Of a stretch of 64,000 nt of DNA, positions 37,402-47,159 are shown one piece after another. The position numbers and the translations under genes were made by a program. The notes under the pieces are model-generated. The model ran no database searches and was not told the origin of the DNA. It saw only the letters and a program-made list of their open reading frames with translations. How positions within the stretch are numbered: position 1 is the first letter of the stretch; each line of letters begins with the position of its first letter. Source of the stretch: Aquiflexum balticum DSM 16537 (GTDB taxonomy: Bacteria; Bacteroidota; Bacteroidia; Cytophagales; Cyclobacteriaceae); contig NZ_LT838813.1 of NCBI RefSeq assembly GCF_900176595.1, forward strand, positions 558,001 through 622,000, written 5' to 3'.

Positions 37402-38688
37402 TTAATTGAAGCTGTCAGAACCATGATGAATCTTGATTTTGACTGTTTCCAATCGGTGCTCCTGTTTTGAAACTACAACAAAAGTATAGGCCTCATAGGT
37501 AATAGACTCGCCTTTTTGAGGAATATCTTCCCTTAATGAAAGAATAAATCCTGCTAAAGTTTCAAAATCTCCGTATGGAATATGCCATCCATATTTTTCA
37601 TTTAAATAATCAATTTCATGTCTGGCACTGAGCAAATATTCATTTTCTGACAATTTTTGTTCAATCAGATCATCACTGTCATACTCATCCTGAATTTCCC
37701 CAAAGATTTCTTCAATGATATCTTCCATGCTGACAATTCCGCTAGTCCCGCCAAATTCATCCACCACCAATGCCAAACTTTTTCTTTCTTTAATAAATTG
37801 TATCAGTAATTCATTTGCCAAAGCAGACTCAGGGACTATAATTATCGGCGTAAGAATATCTGCAATATTTTTGGGTTTTTTGAACAACTCCAATTGATGG
37901 CAATAACCGATCACATCATCAATGGAATCTTTGAAAACAATGATCTTGGAGTGGCCGCTTTCAGCAAATACCTCTTTTAGATCTTCCATAGTATCTTCAA
38001 TATCCACTGCAGCAATATCTGTCCTTGGAACCATACATTCCCTTACCCTGATGGTTTTGAATTCCACTGCATTATCAAAAATCTTGGTGTCCATATCTAC
38101 CTTTATATCACTACCGCTGTGGCGCAGGTTATTTTGTATGAAACTATTCAGATCAGTTACTTTAAAAACCGGTTTATCCTCATTGTAATCCAATCTCAAA
38201 ATATTGACAATAAAGAACCTGGATAGCCCCACTACCAACCAAACTATAGGAAACATGATAATATAAACAATCTGAAAAGGCACTGAAAAAACAGACAACA
38301 AACTATTCGGATTGAGCATAAAAATGCTTTTAGGAAGAAATTCAGCAGTAATTAAAACCAACATGGTTGAGATTACTGTTTGGATGACCAATATCAAAAC
38401 CTGATTTTCAAATCCGACCGGTATCCAACCCCTTATCCAAGGTTCCAAAAGATTGGTCATAAATATACCATACAACACCAAAGCAATGGTATTGCCAATC
38501 AAGGTTGTGCCAATAAATTGACCTGGGCGCTGAATAAAAGCGGATAAAATTCTTCCTGAAAGTAAGCCCTGCTTATTTTGAAGTTCAATATGCAGTTTGT
38601 TGGCTGAGACGTATGCTATTTCTATTCCTGAAAAAAAGGCGGAAAAAAGCAGGGTAATAACGACATAAATGAGGTATTGTGATTCCAT
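37402..38688 (-). CDS. CNNM/CBS/CorC-domain membrane protein (hemolysin-family transporter)
   Basis: A 428-residue protein: CNNM (DUF21) membrane domain with about four helices (1-190, FSAFFSGIEIAYVSANKLH), two CBS domains (about 205-330, CMVPRTDIAAVD and FGGTSGIVSMEDIIEEIFGEI) and a CorC/HlyC C-terminal domain (about 345-425, LAGFILSLREDIPQKGESI). Relatives transport Mg or other divalent cations; in Bacteroidota some are linked to gliding motility (GldE), which I cannot distinguish here. Its ATG shares one base with the stop of the upstream small gene. Confidence 0.9.
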   Translation of the reverse strand: MESQYLIYVVITLLFSAFFSGIEIAYVSANKLHIELQNKQGLLSGRILSAFIQRPGQFIGTTLIGNTIALVLYGIFMTNLLEPWIRGWIPVGFENQVLILVIQTVISTMLVLITAEFLPKSIFMLNPNSLLSVFSVPFQIVYIIMFPIVWLVVGLSRFFIVNILRLDYNEDKPVFKVTDLNSFIQNNLRHSGSDIKVDMDTKIFDNAVEFKTIRVRECMVPRTDIAAVDIEDTMEDLKEVFAESGHSKIIVFKDSIDDVIGYCHQLELFKKPKNIADILTPIIIVPESALANELLIQFIKERKSLALVVDEFGGTSGIVSMEDIIEEIFGEIQDEYDSDDLIEQKLSENEYLLSARHEIDYLNEKYGWHIPYGDFETLAGFILSLREDIPQKGESITYEAYTFVVVSKQEHRLETVKIKIHHGSDSFN

Positions 38689-38909
38689 TATTTCCTTCCC
38701 TTGGTTTTACTTTTTTTTGTTTTTTCAATTGAATCACTGCCTTCCTTCACCAGCTGATTGTTTTTCCGATACCTATACCAGAATAGGAGTACCACTGCAA
38801 ACATAAATACCGGGTACGAAGCTGTCAGCCCCAAGGTAATGGTAAGGTGGGTTCCCACTATCACCAAAGCTGCAGAAAGTGACAATAAAATGATATCAGT
38901 AAGTTTCAT
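38688..38909 (-). CDS. Small membrane protein, 73 residues
   Basis: Two hydrophobic helices (about residues 5-27 and 30-46) are followed by a strongly basic tail (KTKKSKTKGRK). The gene starts directly after the lptC stop, and its own TAA overlaps the next ATG (TAATG), so it is clearly part of the lptC operon. I know no function. The position between lptC and the CorC-like gene suggests an envelope role. Confidence 0.7.
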   Translation of the reverse strand: MKLTDIILLSLSAALVIVGTHLTITLGLTASYPVFMFAVVLLFWYRYRKNNQLVKEGSDSIEKTKKSKTKGRK

Positions 38910-39458
38910 TTACATTCCCTCACCCGGCAATAAAGTCCGGCTATTGGTTACTTTAAAGAGTTTATATTCATTGAATCCTTCATCAGCTTCCATTCCTGTT
39001 CCATTAAAAAGAGTTTCTTTTTCCTGAACAGTCACAAACTTCTCCGTATAAATCTTTTTGGAATTCGGATTCCAATAAAGCTCTTCTGAGGAAAGTTTTT
39101 GTTCCTTCTCTAAATTATTTACTCTCACGTCTCCTTCCCCTCTATAAATATTATCCTTTCTTTCATAATAGCCCTTGTCAGCTCGCATGGTGGTACTGAT
39201 ATTTCCCTCTTTATCGAAAAATGTAATTTCAATACCTTGAGGAAATTCAATATTACCGTCTTCATATTCCAGTTGTTTTTTAGCTCTTAAAACAGTCCGA
39301 ATGATTGCAGAATCACTGTGATACAATTCGATATCATAAGCTATACTCGTTGGTCCCAAATAACCTTCCAACAAAGCAGTATCTACTTCTTCTCCACAGG
39401 AAGAAAACAACAGAGGGATGAAACAAAAAAACAATAATGGTCCTGAAATCCATTTCAT
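38910..39458 (-). CDS. lptC: LPS export protein LptC (lipoprotein form)
   Basis: A 182-residue protein with a lipobox (LLFSSC, Cys21) instead of the plain membrane anchor of proteobacterial LptC. The LptC/OstA-like beta-jellyroll follows: ELYHSDSAIIRTVLRAKKQL, EFPQGIEITFFDKEGNISTT, ADKGYYERKDNIYRGEGDVR and YWNPNSKKIYTEKFV. It passes lipopolysaccharide from the LptBFG transporter to LptA. It heads the small operon leading to the PpiD-like gene. Confidence 0.88.
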   Translation of the reverse strand: MKWISGPLLFFCFIPLLFSSCGEEVDTALLEGYLGPTSIAYDIELYHSDSAIIRTVLRAKKQLEYEDGNIEFPQGIEITFFDKEGNISTTMRADKGYYERKDNIYRGEGDVRVNNLEKEQKLSSEELYWNPNSKKIYTEKFVTVQEKETLFNGTGMEADEGFNEYKLFKVTNSRTLLPGEGM

Positions 39459-39501
39459 AGCCCCAAAGATATCAAAAGAAATACAAACCTATTAGTAACA
39501 C

Positions 39502-39529
39502 AAAAAGGCAGTCTTCAAACTGCCTTTTT
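39502..39529 (-). terminator. Terminator after the TPR-protein gene
   Basis: An 11-bp perfect stem (AAAAAGGCAGT / ACTGCCTTTTT) with a 6-base loop lies 18 bases after the stop of the TPR gene and separates it from lptC. Confidence 0.88.
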
Positions 39530-39547
39530 GAATATAATTTACAGAAT

Positions 39548-40852
39548 TTAATCTCTAGTTGCCAAAGTTACAGTTTCACCTATCCAACAGTTTAAGGTTA
39601 AAGTTTCACCTGGCTGTCTGCTTTCCGTAAACAATTCCTCTTTGGAAGGGAACCTCGCACGTGCCTCAGCCATACCTTTGCTGTCACCTGCCCTTTGGTA
39701 AGCATTATAGGCTGCTATAAAGATAGCCTGATCTTCTACCCTACTGATACCTTTTTTACAATCATTGTAAGACCCCATATACAATTGGGCTATCAACAAC
39801 CAAGCTTCTTTGGATTTTTCAGGATCAACTTTTCCTGCCTCAAGTGCAGAAGATCTTGCAGCTGATTTTCTACCTGACTGAGCATGGATTTTAGCCAAAT
39901 CAAAATATACTTCCGCTTTTTGGGTGTTGTTTTCTGCCAAAGTCAAAGCTCTTTCCAAGACAGGGAAGGCTTTTTCATACTCCCTGTTCTGCATATAGCG
40001 CATCGCTCTAACCTGAGAGGTCGAGAAAGTAGGATTGTCAGAATCTATCATTTCCAAAACTGTCAGGAATGTAGGCGAAGAGGTACACTTGTATTGGATG
40101 GAATACTTGAAAATCTGCTGTGCCAATACCATATTGGTAGGATCGGCCATCAACTTCGGACTTAAGGTGTTTTCAATGAAATCACAATCAATCAACTCCA
40201 TAGCAACAACCAATTGTTCCAAGGTCTGCTTTGGCGCTGAAACATCTTTACCTTCTGCCTCTGCTTCAGCTAACAAAGCATTTAGTTTTTCATAGCGTTC
40301 CAACAGTTGCTCTTTGGTAAAAGCTTTATTATAGGCATTATGCCTATAGACCAAATCAAAATAAGCTGCGACCAAATTGATGGTATTGAAATTACCATTC
40401 AATTCAACCACTCTATCAAATGTAGCCAAGGCGTCACCAACTTTTTTTCTATCGGCTTTGTAATAATTATAGCTGTAGTATGCTTTGTTTTCTATCCATT
40501 TGGTTTCATTATCAAAATTAGCCTTTCTCATATCGAAAATCGTTATGACAGAATCCTGATATACCTTTTTCTTTGCCTCATCAGTTGCTGTTCCTGCAGC
40601 ACCGTGGTATACTGTTACACCATTGATATAAATGGATTCATTCAAATCAGGAGTATTGGCCAAAAGCCAACTCAGTGGTTTGGTTGCTTCAACGAACTGA
40701 TCAGATTTCATATAGTCCACATAGGAAGCGTTGTATTCTCTTGCTTTTGCTTCTAGCTCTTCATCAGCGGGCCAGTTCCAACCGTCCTGCGCCTGTGCCA
40801 TTCCTACAAGGGCTATTATAAAGAACCCTACAAGTGTGTGTTTTACTTTCAT
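39548..40852 (-). CDS. Secreted tetratricopeptide-repeat protein
   Basis: A 434-residue protein with signal peptide (cleavage after MAQAQ, about residue 22). The mature part is all helical with TPR-like units, for example NREYEKAFPVLERALTLAEN followed by KAEVYFDLAKIHAQSGRKSA. It is probably periplasmic and serves as a scaffold. The gene follows the outer-membrane protein gene by 12 bases. I recall the same order next to coaX in other Bacteroidota, so a role in envelope building is likely but unproven. Confidence 0.8.
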   Translation of the reverse strand: MKVKHTLVGFFIIALVGMAQAQDGWNWPADEELEAKAREYNASYVDYMKSDQFVEATKPLSWLLANTPDLNESIYINGVTVYHGAAGTATDEAKKKVYQDSVITIFDMRKANFDNETKWIENKAYYSYNYYKADRKKVGDALATFDRVVELNGNFNTINLVAAYFDLVYRHNAYNKAFTKEQLLERYEKLNALLAEAEAEGKDVSAPKQTLEQLVVAMELIDCDFIENTLSPKLMADPTNMVLAQQIFKYSIQYKCTSSPTFLTVLEMIDSDNPTFSTSQVRAMRYMQNREYEKAFPVLERALTLAENNTQKAEVYFDLAKIHAQSGRKSAARSSALEAGKVDPEKSKEAWLLIAQLYMGSYNDCKKGISRVEDQAIFIAAYNAYQRAGDSKGMAEARARFPSKEELFTESRQPGETLTLNCWIGETVTLATRD

Positions 40853-40864
40853 ATTCTGTTTTCT

Positions 40865-42148
40865 TTATTCGTAAACTCGTTTATAAAACCATGTATTATC
40901 GTTGAGAGAAAATCCTAATGTCACATTAAAGTAATTTTCTCTGATCAGTCCATTTTCCAAGGTTCCTCTTGAACCAAATTTAAGAGCGAAGTTTACCAAA
41001 GAGAGGGAACTAATCGGAACAGATGCTCCAAAATTAATGCCAATATCATTAATCTCTGTTTGGTTAACAACATATGGGGTTTGTTGATATTCAACCCCAG
41101 CTCTGATTGTAGACCTTTTGATCAGGCTGCTCCCAGCGCTGAAACCAGGAGTAAACTGACCGCCAAACGCAACTCTGTAACTATCCCCCAATTCACCTAC
41201 TGTTCCGCCAAAAGACCGAAATTCGCTAAATGCCTGCATTTGGGCCTCAAGACCAATTACAAATTTATTGATTTTTTCGTAAGAAATCCCATAACCTATG
41301 TTTGTAGGAATAAAAACATTCCCTTTTACATTATCACTGATTACATCACCTTCCGAATCCGGGTTGCTAGCTTGACCAAATCCTGCCACTTTTGCAAACT
41401 CTCTTCCATTTATTTCACCAAAAGCATGATAAGTGGCTCCTAAATGAAGATTACTTTTTGCTCCGAGTTTGAAAAAATAGTGAACACCCAATTTAAAAGT
41501 CATGTCACTCACGGTAAATCTTTGGTAGAATTCAGAGGAGGCCCCGATCGGATTACTGCTTGAATCCAACAGCGCAAGCTGATTGGTTCTGATGGTAGAT
41601 CCAAAAAGATATGACCCATGCACTCCTAAACTCAGATTTTTTGCTACCACAATTCCCGTAGAAAGATATGCTTCCGAAATACCTCCTTCTCCTTCAATTC
41701 TGTTTAATGAGGTCAGATCAGAATTGGAAACCTGACCATTGACCAAAAGTCTGTAGTTGACACTACTGATTTGGTTAAGTCCTAAGCCTACGGTGGATTT
41801 ACCGGCATTGATGGGTAAGGATATGGCTGCATAAGAAATCCCTCCACCATCGATGGTCTCATTCAAATCGTTGGTTGCCACATCCAATCTTGAATAATTA
41901 AATGCTGCCTGAAAGTTAAAAACAGTATTTCGGGTGGATAGGGCCGGATTCATTTGATTGATAGCCCAACCTGTACCATAACTTATCCCTAATCCTCCCA
42001 TTGCTCGATTTTGGGTAAATCCGGAATTGTTGAATTCACCCAATCCAAGTGCGCTGTAGGTAGATGCACCTGACTGTGAAAAGGCATTGTTGAATATAAA
42101 AAAGGTGCTGATGACACCAAGTAATTTGAACCTATTGGTAATTGACAT
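40865..42148 (-). CDS. Outer-membrane beta-barrel protein (possibly FadL/PorV-like)
   Basis: A 427-residue protein with signal peptide (cleavage after NAFSQ, about residue 25). The N-terminal part (YSALGLGEFNNSGFTQNRAMGGLGISY, cited here as key residues only: paired Gly-rich turns) and AINQMNPAL resemble the plug region of FadL/PorV-type barrels. Alternating strands run to the C-terminal NVTLGFSLNDNTWFYKRVYE. It would form a channel or assembly factor in the outer membrane. It overlaps the coaX stop by 17 bases and precedes the TPR gene. Confidence 0.72.
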   Translation of the reverse strand: MSITNRFKLLGVISTFFIFNNAFSQSGASTYSALGLGEFNNSGFTQNRAMGGLGISYGTGWAINQMNPALSTRNTVFNFQAAFNYSRLDVATNDLNETIDGGGISYAAISLPINAGKSTVGLGLNQISSVNYRLLVNGQVSNSDLTSLNRIEGEGGISEAYLSTGIVVAKNLSLGVHGSYLFGSTIRTNQLALLDSSSNPIGASSEFYQRFTVSDMTFKLGVHYFFKLGAKSNLHLGATYHAFGEINGREFAKVAGFGQASNPDSEGDVISDNVKGNVFIPTNIGYGISYEKINKFVIGLEAQMQAFSEFRSFGGTVGELGDSYRVAFGGQFTPGFSAGSSLIKRSTIRAGVEYQQTPYVVNQTEINDIGINFGASVPISSLSLVNFALKFGSRGTLENGLIRENYFNVTLGFSLNDNTWFYKRVYE

Positions 42149-42857
42149 TGTAGCTTAATATTCTATTTAATCCATACAGGATCAAATTAGGGATTACAAA
42201 TATGTGGTCTTTTGTTAAGGATTCAAAAAAAATTGAATCACCCCCACAAATAATGACCTTTAAACCTTTATACTTTGATTGGTACTGCTCAATGAATCCG
42301 GTCAATTCATGAAGAATACCAAAATATACCCCTCCCTGCATGCAGGAAACTGTACTCCCTCCTATTAAATCAGGTACGGACTCCCTTTTCAAGTCCACCA
42401 AAGGAAGCCTTGCTGTTTGCTGATTCATGGCCCTGAACCTCATCTGTAGTCCAGGTGAAATTGCACCACCCCAATAACAATTCCGGTCATCCAGAAAATC
42501 ATAGGTTATACAACTTCCCAGATCTATTGCCAATAGATTTCCAACCGCTGCGATAGCTCTTGCACCCACTACAGCAGCCTTTCTATCCACTCCCAACGTT
42601 TCCGGCGTTTGATACTTATTCTCTATCGGTAGACGTGTTTTCATATTCAGAAATAGAAATGAATACGGTAACATCTCATTCAATTGTGTTTCTTGGTAAG
42701 TAACTGAACTGATGATGGCATGCTGGAAATCCAGTTTTTCTGAAAAAGCCCTGAATAAGTCAAAATCCTCAAAACTATTTTCTGAAATCAATGTATCATC
42801 TTCAAAAACTGCTGTTTTGATTCTGCTGTTTCCTATATCTACTATTAAGTTTCTCAA
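42132..42857 (-). CDS. coaX: Type III pantothenate kinase
   Basis: A 241-residue ASKHA-fold kinase catalysing the first step of coenzyme A synthesis. Motifs are LIVDIGNSRIKTAVF (phosphate loop, residues 4-18), TLGVDRKAAVVGA, LAIDLGSCITYDF and GGAISPGLQMRFRAM. Its 3' end overlaps the following outer-membrane protein gene, so it shares that transcript. It is divergent from anmK with 115 bases between. Confidence 0.94.
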   Translation of the reverse strand: MRNLIVDIGNSRIKTAVFEDDTLISENSFEDFDLFRAFSEKLDFQHAIISSVTYQETQLNEMLPYSFLFLNMKTRLPIENKYQTPETLGVDRKAAVVGARAIAAVGNLLAIDLGSCITYDFLDDRNCYWGGAISPGLQMRFRAMNQQTARLPLVDLKRESVPDLIGGSTVSCMQGGVYFGILHELTGFIEQYQSKYKGLKVIICGGDSIFFESLTKDHIFVIPNLILYGLNRILSYNVNYQ

Positions 42858-42972
42858 GAATTTCGGGGTAATTTAAGCCTAGTCATTTGCAAAACTACTC
42901 ATTTTAAGAAACCAAGGATTTTGAATAAATTAAAATTAACTTTACCCAATAACATTTAACAAATTTTAACCC

Positions 42973-44064
42973 ATGAATGGTCATTCATCCTATAAAATAA
43001 TAGGTCTGATGTCAGGTACTTCCGGAGATGGGCTTGATATTGCTTATTGCGAATTTGAAAAACACGAAAACTGGAAGTATTCGATAGTCGAATCTGAAAC
43101 AGTTCCTTTTCCTAAGAAATTAGCCAAAAAACTGGTCAAAGCCCATACCGTGAACGGACTGAAATTAACTTTGCTCGATGTGGAATTTGGAAATTGGATG
43201 GGAGAACAGGTTAAGCATTTTGTCACCAAACATTCTCTTTCGGTACAGGCTGTCGCTTCTCATGGTCATACCGTATTTCACCAACCAAAGAAGCGACTAA
43301 GCCTTCAGATAGGAAATGGCTGGGCTATTCATGAAGCTTGTGGTATTCCTGTAATCAATGATTTTAGAATGCTGGATGTGCAACTTGGTGGACAAGGAGC
43401 CCCATTAGTCCCTATTGGAGACAGGTATTTGTTTTGGAAATATGACTATTGCATCAACCTTGGCGGTATTGCCAATATCAGCATGGAATTTGATCAAAAA
43501 AGGATAGCCTTCGATATTTGCCCCTTTAACCTATTGCTCAATCATTTTGCTGAAACCTGCGGCAAAAGCTATGATAAAGATGGAAAGCTTGCCAAGAAAG
43601 GAAAACTGCTAAATAAGGTTTTGAAACAACTTGATAAACTGCCTTTCTACCAAATTAAGGGCGCTAAATCCCTTGGAAGAGAGGATTTGAAAGACTACCT
43701 GAAAATTCTGGAGGGAAACGGAGATCATAAGGCTGAGAACATTCTGCACACCTTAGTGGTACATTATGTGCAACAAATCAACATGACGCTTACACCAATT
43801 CCAGGGAAAAAGCCTTCAATTTTGATTACCGGTGGAGGAACCTACAATACTTTTTTTATGGAAAAGCTTCACGAAGCATTGTCTGAAAATTTTGAAATCA
43901 TTTCTGCAGGAGAAACACTTATCAATTTTAAAGAAGCTCTCATCTTTGCTTTTTTGGGGGTTTTGAGATTAAGAGGTGAAAACAATTGCCTTTCTTCAGT
44001 AACAGGCGCTTCAATTGACAATTGCGGGGGCAACATTTTTGGATTAAATAGCAGAGTACTTTAA
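42973..44064 (+). CDS. anmK: Anhydro-N-acetylmuramic acid kinase
   Basis: A 363-residue kinase that recycles peptidoglycan sugar by phosphorylating anhydro-MurNAc to MurNAc-6-phosphate. Motifs are IGLMSGTSGDGLDIAYCEF (ATP loop), VASHGHTVFHQP, GGQGAPLVPIGDRYLF, NLGGIANIS and ITGGGTYNTFFMEKL. Length is typical of the family. It is divergent from coaX; the dehydrogenase gene follows 50 bases later under its own probable promoter. Confidence 0.95.
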   Translation: MNGHSSYKIIGLMSGTSGDGLDIAYCEFEKHENWKYSIVESETVPFPKKLAKKLVKAHTVNGLKLTLLDVEFGNWMGEQVKHFVTKHSLSVQAVASHGHTVFHQPKKRLSLQIGNGWAIHEACGIPVINDFRMLDVQLGGQGAPLVPIGDRYLFWKYDYCINLGGIANISMEFDQKRIAFDICPFNLLLNHFAETCGKSYDKDGKLAKKGKLLNKVLKQLDKLPFYQIKGAKSLGREDLKDYLKILEGNGDHKAENILHTLVVHYVQQINMTLTPIPGKKPSILITGGGTYNTFFMEKLHEALSENFEIISAGETLINFKEALIFAFLGVLRLRGENNCLSSVTGASIDNCGGNIFGLNSRVL

Positions 44065-44080
44065 AAGTCGGGATTATTTC

Positions 44081-44088
44081 TATTTTTG
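44081..44088 (+). promoter_or_regulatory. Putative -7 box TATTTTTG before the dehydrogenase gene
   Basis: TATTTTTG fits TAnnTTTG and ends 26 bases before the ATG at 44115. A clear -33 TTG is missing at the usual spacing. Confidence 0.35.
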
Positions 44089-44114
44089 CCTTCAGATAAA
44101 CCCAAATATTCGAT

Positions 44115-45341
44115 ATGAAAGAATTACTCAAAAAATTTGAGAATCAACAACCCGAGATTGTTTTTGAATGGAGCGACAACGAGTCTGAAGCAGAAGGCTG
44201 GGTAGTCATCAATTCTCTCAGGGGAGGTGCTGCAGGTGGTGGAACAAGAATGCGCAAAGGCCTGGACAAAAGGGAGGTGGAATCCCTTGCAAAAACCATG
44301 GAGGTAAAATTCACGGTTTCAGGACCAGCCATCGGTGGAGCAAAGTCAGGAATTAATTTTGATCCCAATGACCCAAGAAAAGATGAAGTATTAAAGCGAT
44401 GGTACCGGGCGGTAATGCCGTTATTGAAAAGCTACTACGGAACAGGCGGGGATCTTAACATAGATGAAATTCACGAGGTAATTCCCATTACGGAATCCTT
44501 CGGACTTTGGCACCCACAGGAAGGTATTGTCAACGGTCACTTTCACGCAACCGAGCCCGATAAAATCAGAAAGATAGGCCAGCTTCGGCAAGGTGTTTCC
44601 AAAGTTTTGGAAGATCCTTTATACACACCGAATGGTCCAAAAAAATATAAAGTAGCGGACATGATTACAGGTTTTGGCGTAGCTGAAGCTGTAAGACATT
44701 ATTATAAAATCTGGGGAGGTGAAATAAAAGGCAAAAGGGCTATTATCCAAGGTTGGGGTAATGTTGGAGCAGCAGCAGCATGCTTTCTAGCCGTAGAAGG
44801 TGTCAAAATAGTAGGAATCATCGACAGAGTAGGGGGATTGATAAATGAAGATGGATTTTCATTGGATGAAGTAAGGGATTTGTTTGTAAAAAGAGATGGC
44901 AACAAGCTAGTTGCTGATGAACTGATACCTTTTGATGAAATCAATGAAAAAATCTGGGATTTAGAAAGTGAGATTTTTATACCGGCAGCTTCCTCAAGAC
45001 TAATTACCAAAAATCAGGTTGAAAGAATGGTAAATGCAGGTTTGGAAGTAATCAGCTGTGGTGCCAATGTACCCTTTGCAGACTCAGAGATATTTTTTGG
45101 TCCAATAGGCATGTGGACCGATGAAAAAATCTCCCTGCTTCCGGATTTTATTGCCAATTGTGGCATGGCAAGAGTATTCGCACATTTAATGTCTGATCAG
45201 GTAATATTGACCGATGATGCCATTTTCAAGGATGTCAGTAACACCATATCCAAAGCTCTGAGGAAAACTTTTGAATCAAATCCAACCAAAACAGGCTTGG
45301 CACAATCTTCTTTGGAAATCGCTCTCAAGCAACTTGTATAA
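44115..45341 (+). CDS. Glu/Leu/Phe/Val dehydrogenase family protein
   Basis: A 408-residue NAD(P)-dependent amino-acid dehydrogenase. The N-terminal catalytic domain shows GGAAGGGTRMRKGLDK and SGPAIGGAKSGINFDP, with the catalytic Lys, and GTGGDLNIDE. The C-terminal Rossmann domain shows AIIQGWGNVGAAAACFL and VEGVKIVGIID. It converts an amino acid to its oxo acid and ammonia or the reverse. Substrate (Glu versus Leu) cannot be decided from the motifs. It is followed by a terminator, so it stands alone. Confidence 0.9.
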   Translation: MKELLKKFENQQPEIVFEWSDNESEAEGWVVINSLRGGAAGGGTRMRKGLDKREVESLAKTMEVKFTVSGPAIGGAKSGINFDPNDPRKDEVLKRWYRAVMPLLKSYYGTGGDLNIDEIHEVIPITESFGLWHPQEGIVNGHFHATEPDKIRKIGQLRQGVSKVLEDPLYTPNGPKKYKVADMITGFGVAEAVRHYYKIWGGEIKGKRAIIQGWGNVGAAAACFLAVEGVKIVGIIDRVGGLINEDGFSLDEVRDLFVKRDGNKLVADELIPFDEINEKIWDLESEIFIPAASSRLITKNQVERMVNAGLEVISCGANVPFADSEIFFGPIGMWTDEKISLLPDFIANCGMARVFAHLMSDQVILTDDAIFKDVSNTISKALRKTFESNPTKTGLAQSSLEIALKQLV

Positions 45342-45355
45342 CCATATAGCCAGTC

Positions 45356-45406
45356 ATCAGCCAAGAGTAAATAAATTTAAATTATTCCCCTTTTGGCTGA
45401 TTTTTT
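45356..45406 (+). terminator. Terminator after the dehydrogenase gene
   Basis: A 9-bp stem (ATCAGCCAA / TTGGCTGAT) encloses a 28-base AT-rich loop and is followed by six T. Confidence 0.7.
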
Positions 45407-45533
45407 ATGTAGTCCTTTTCATTCAAAATAAGTAGTTTAGCAAAAACAAAATTGGAGTTTGTTTTTAGCTAATCACAAATTTCAAGGTTTTCTGAAATAC
45501 GAATTGTTAAAATGAGCCTATAATTTTAATTGA

Positions 45534-47036
45534 ATGAAGAATCTTATTACTGTTTTCGTAGTGATTTTTGGGATGTTTTATTTTTCAGGTATCCCTCAAG
45601 TCTTTGCCCAAGCAGAAACCCAAACCGAGGTAGTAAAACAGGATAGTGAAAGTCACACTTTAGCAAGTGTAGACCCACACGTTCACGATGATGCCCATGA
45701 CCAGCATGGGACTGCTCCTCTTTGGCTCGTGATACCCTTCGTTGCCTTGCTGCTGATGATTGCAACAGGTCCTTTGTTCTATGAACATTTTTGGCATCAC
45801 AATTATCCCAAAGTGGCAGTAGGATTGGCTATTTTGGTGGTTTTCTATTATTTATTTGCCCTTCATAATGTACATGGACCGGTTCATGCCTTGGCTGAAT
45901 ACGTACAGTTCATAGCCCTTTTGGCATCTCTCTACATAGCTTCCGGAGGGATATTGATAGAAGTCGATAAAAAAGCCACCCCCATGGCAAATGTATCCTT
46001 ATTACTGATAGGGGCTTTAATTTCGAACCTTATAGGTACTACTGGCGCCTCCATGCTTTTGATCAGACCTTTTATCAGGCTGAACAAAGGCAACATCCAG
46101 CCCTACCATATTATTTTCTTTATTTTCATGGTCAGCAACATTGGGGGTTCCCTGACCCCGATTGGCGATCCGCCGTTATTCCTGGGATTCTTAAAAGGCG
46201 TTCCTTTTTTCTGGACATTAGAGTATAATTGGCCTGCTTGGGTGTTAGCTTTATTGTTATTATCTGGCGTTTTTTATTTAATTGACAGAAAATTCGGCAA
46301 AGCAAATGAAGATGAATTGGAGGAAACCGTTTATACCAACAAATTTGAGTTGATCGGATCAAGAAATTTTCTTTGGCTTCTAGTTGTAATTTGCTCTGTG
46401 TTTTTGGATCCAAATGTGATTGATTGGGTACCGGCCATTCATTACGATGGACAGAAATTTTCCTTCATCAGGGAGATCATCATGTTATCGGTAGCTTATT
46501 TGAGCTTTAAATTTGCAGATCAAAAAGCGATAAAAGGAAATGAATTTAATTTTGAACCCATAAGAGAGGTCGCCTTTATCTTTATTGGGATCTTTGGCAC
46601 AATGATGCCTGCATTGGAGTTGGTGGGGAATTTTGCAAAATCTCCCGAAGGTGCAGCCATAATCACCCATAACACTTTATATTGGGGGACCGGTATTCTC
46701 TCCGGATTTTTGGATAATGCACCGACTTACCTGAATTTCCTTGCTGCGGCCATGGCCTCACAAGGGGCTGAAATTAGCAGTATTGAGAATGTGAGGGATT
46801 TTGCTTTGAATAATTACGAAGATTCCGCATTTGAACTGATGGCTATTTCCATTGCAGCAGTATTCTTTGGTGCTATGACCTATATAGGGAACGGTCCAAA
46901 CTTCATGGTCAAGTCAATCGCTGAACAAAGCGGTATCAAAATGCCATCCTTTTTTGGTTACGTGATCCGTTTTTCCCTTCCCATTCTTTTACCGATTCTT
47001 ATAATTATCTGGCTGGTGTTTTTTGCCTTCGTGTAA
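45534..47036 (+). CDS. nhaD: NhaD-type sodium/proton antiporter
   Basis: A 500-residue membrane protein. A signal peptide (cleavage near FAQAE, about residue 27) is followed by a His/Asp-rich stretch (HVHDDAHDQHG, about 49-59) before the first transport helix. The rest has about 12 helices with NhaD/ion-transporter-superfamily motifs: IGTTGASMLLIRPFIRLNKG, NIGGSLTPIGDPPLFLGFLK and FLDNAPTYLNFLAAAMAS. It exchanges Na+ or Li+ for H+ and supports growth at salt and high pH. The gene is monocistronic. Confidence 0.93.
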   Translation: MKNLITVFVVIFGMFYFSGIPQVFAQAETQTEVVKQDSESHTLASVDPHVHDDAHDQHGTAPLWLVIPFVALLLMIATGPLFYEHFWHHNYPKVAVGLAILVVFYYLFALHNVHGPVHALAEYVQFIALLASLYIASGGILIEVDKKATPMANVSLLLIGALISNLIGTTGASMLLIRPFIRLNKGNIQPYHIIFFIFMVSNIGGSLTPIGDPPLFLGFLKGVPFFWTLEYNWPAWVLALLLLSGVFYLIDRKFGKANEDELEETVYTNKFELIGSRNFLWLLVVICSVFLDPNVIDWVPAIHYDGQKFSFIREIIMLSVAYLSFKFADQKAIKGNEFNFEPIREVAFIFIGIFGTMMPALELVGNFAKSPEGAAIITHNTLYWGTGILSGFLDNAPTYLNFLAAAMASQGAEISSIENVRDFALNNYEDSAFELMAISIAAVFFGAMTYIGNGPNFMVKSIAEQSGIKMPSFFGYVIRFSLPILLPILIIIWLVFFAFV

Positions 47037-47159
47037 AGAATTCAGTAATCCATTTCTTTTGCAAGATTATTTTTTGAGAAGAGATTGATGTATAAATGCA
47101 TCAAAATCAAGGCTATTAAGAAAAATGGGGCATAGTTTGTTTTGAGTATTACATAAGGG

